The translations under genes and the position numbers were made by a program. A stretch of 5,477 nucleotides of DNA from Pseudomonadota bacterium (lineage in GTDB: Bacteria; Pseudomonadota; Alphaproteobacteria; Rhizobiales; Xanthobacteraceae): NCBI GenBank assembly GCA_023390695.1, contig JAEWCJ010000289.1:1-5477 (forward strand), given 5' to 3'. A model generated the notes under the pieces. It had not been told where the DNA came from and did no database searches. It worked only from the letters and a program-made list of their open reading frames with translations. Shown here piece after piece: positions 5,415-5,477 of the stretch (the stretch's first letter is position 1; every line of letters begins with the position of its first letter).

Positions 5415-5443
5415 GTCCCCTCGTCTAAATAATGAGGGGGGAC
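5415..5443. repeat. Second stem-loop near the right edge
   Basis: CCCCTC (5417-5422) and GAGGGG (5434-5439) pair around an AT-rich 11-base loop (TCTAAATAAT region). GT (5415-5416) and AC (5442-5443) add two pairs after a two-G bulge. A 10-bp palindrome CGGCGCGCCG (5443-5452) follows. This may be the terminator of a gene beyond the right edge or a bidirectional end structure; no T-run is present on either strand. Confidence 0.35.
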
Positions 5444-5477
5444 GGCGCGCCGAAAGACGCAGGCCAGTCCTGATAGT

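Overview
The window reads as chromosomal DNA of an alphaproteobacterium, most likely a Bradyrhizobium/Rhodopseudomonas-like member of the Hyphomicrobiales (Rhizobiales). The base composition is GC-rich with strong G/C third positions. The SodB sequence, a two-helix membrane protein with the core GIPINEFS-LGNTLIIAG, a 53-residue CPxC protein and an EcfG-type promoter all fit that group. This placement rests on recognition, not on a search. I see no transposase, integrase, tRNA, rRNA, CRISPR array or phage gene.

Layout from left to right: (1) a minus-strand gene for a small two-helix membrane protein with a Pro/Arg-rich tail, cut by the left edge; (2) a 256-base divergent intergenic region with a near-perfect EcfG (general stress sigma factor) promoter reading left, two inverted repeats, and the ribosome binding site of sodB reading right; (3) plus-strand sodB, an Fe-type superoxide dismutase with all four metal ligands; (4) 22 bases later, a plus-strand polytopic membrane glycosyltransferase of the GT39/GT-C kind; (5) a 222-base gap with a short imperfect direct repeat; (6) a minus-strand 53-residue Cys-containing putative zinc-ribbon gene, easy to miss because of its size; (7) a 294-base stretch without a convincing gene; (8) a minus-strand MFS transporter resembling the fosmidomycin-resistance (Fsr) branch; (9) a 199-base gap with a stem-loop terminator candidate and a possible -10 box; (10) a minus-strand GlsB/YeaQ/YmgE (transglycosylase-associated) small membrane protein; (11) a right-hand non-coding region with an 11-bp triple tandem repeat, an EcfG-like promoter candidate and two stem-loops.

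The most coherent theme is stress and the cell envelope. The partial two-helix protein has a 9/9 match to GGAAC-N17-CGTT upstream. The GlsB-family gene has an 8/9 match (TGAAC-N16-CGTT). sodB lies head to head with the first of these. A general-stress-response link between the envelope genes is a testable inference. I found no evidence for a wholly new multi-gene system; the rest looks like ordinary core or near-core chromosome.
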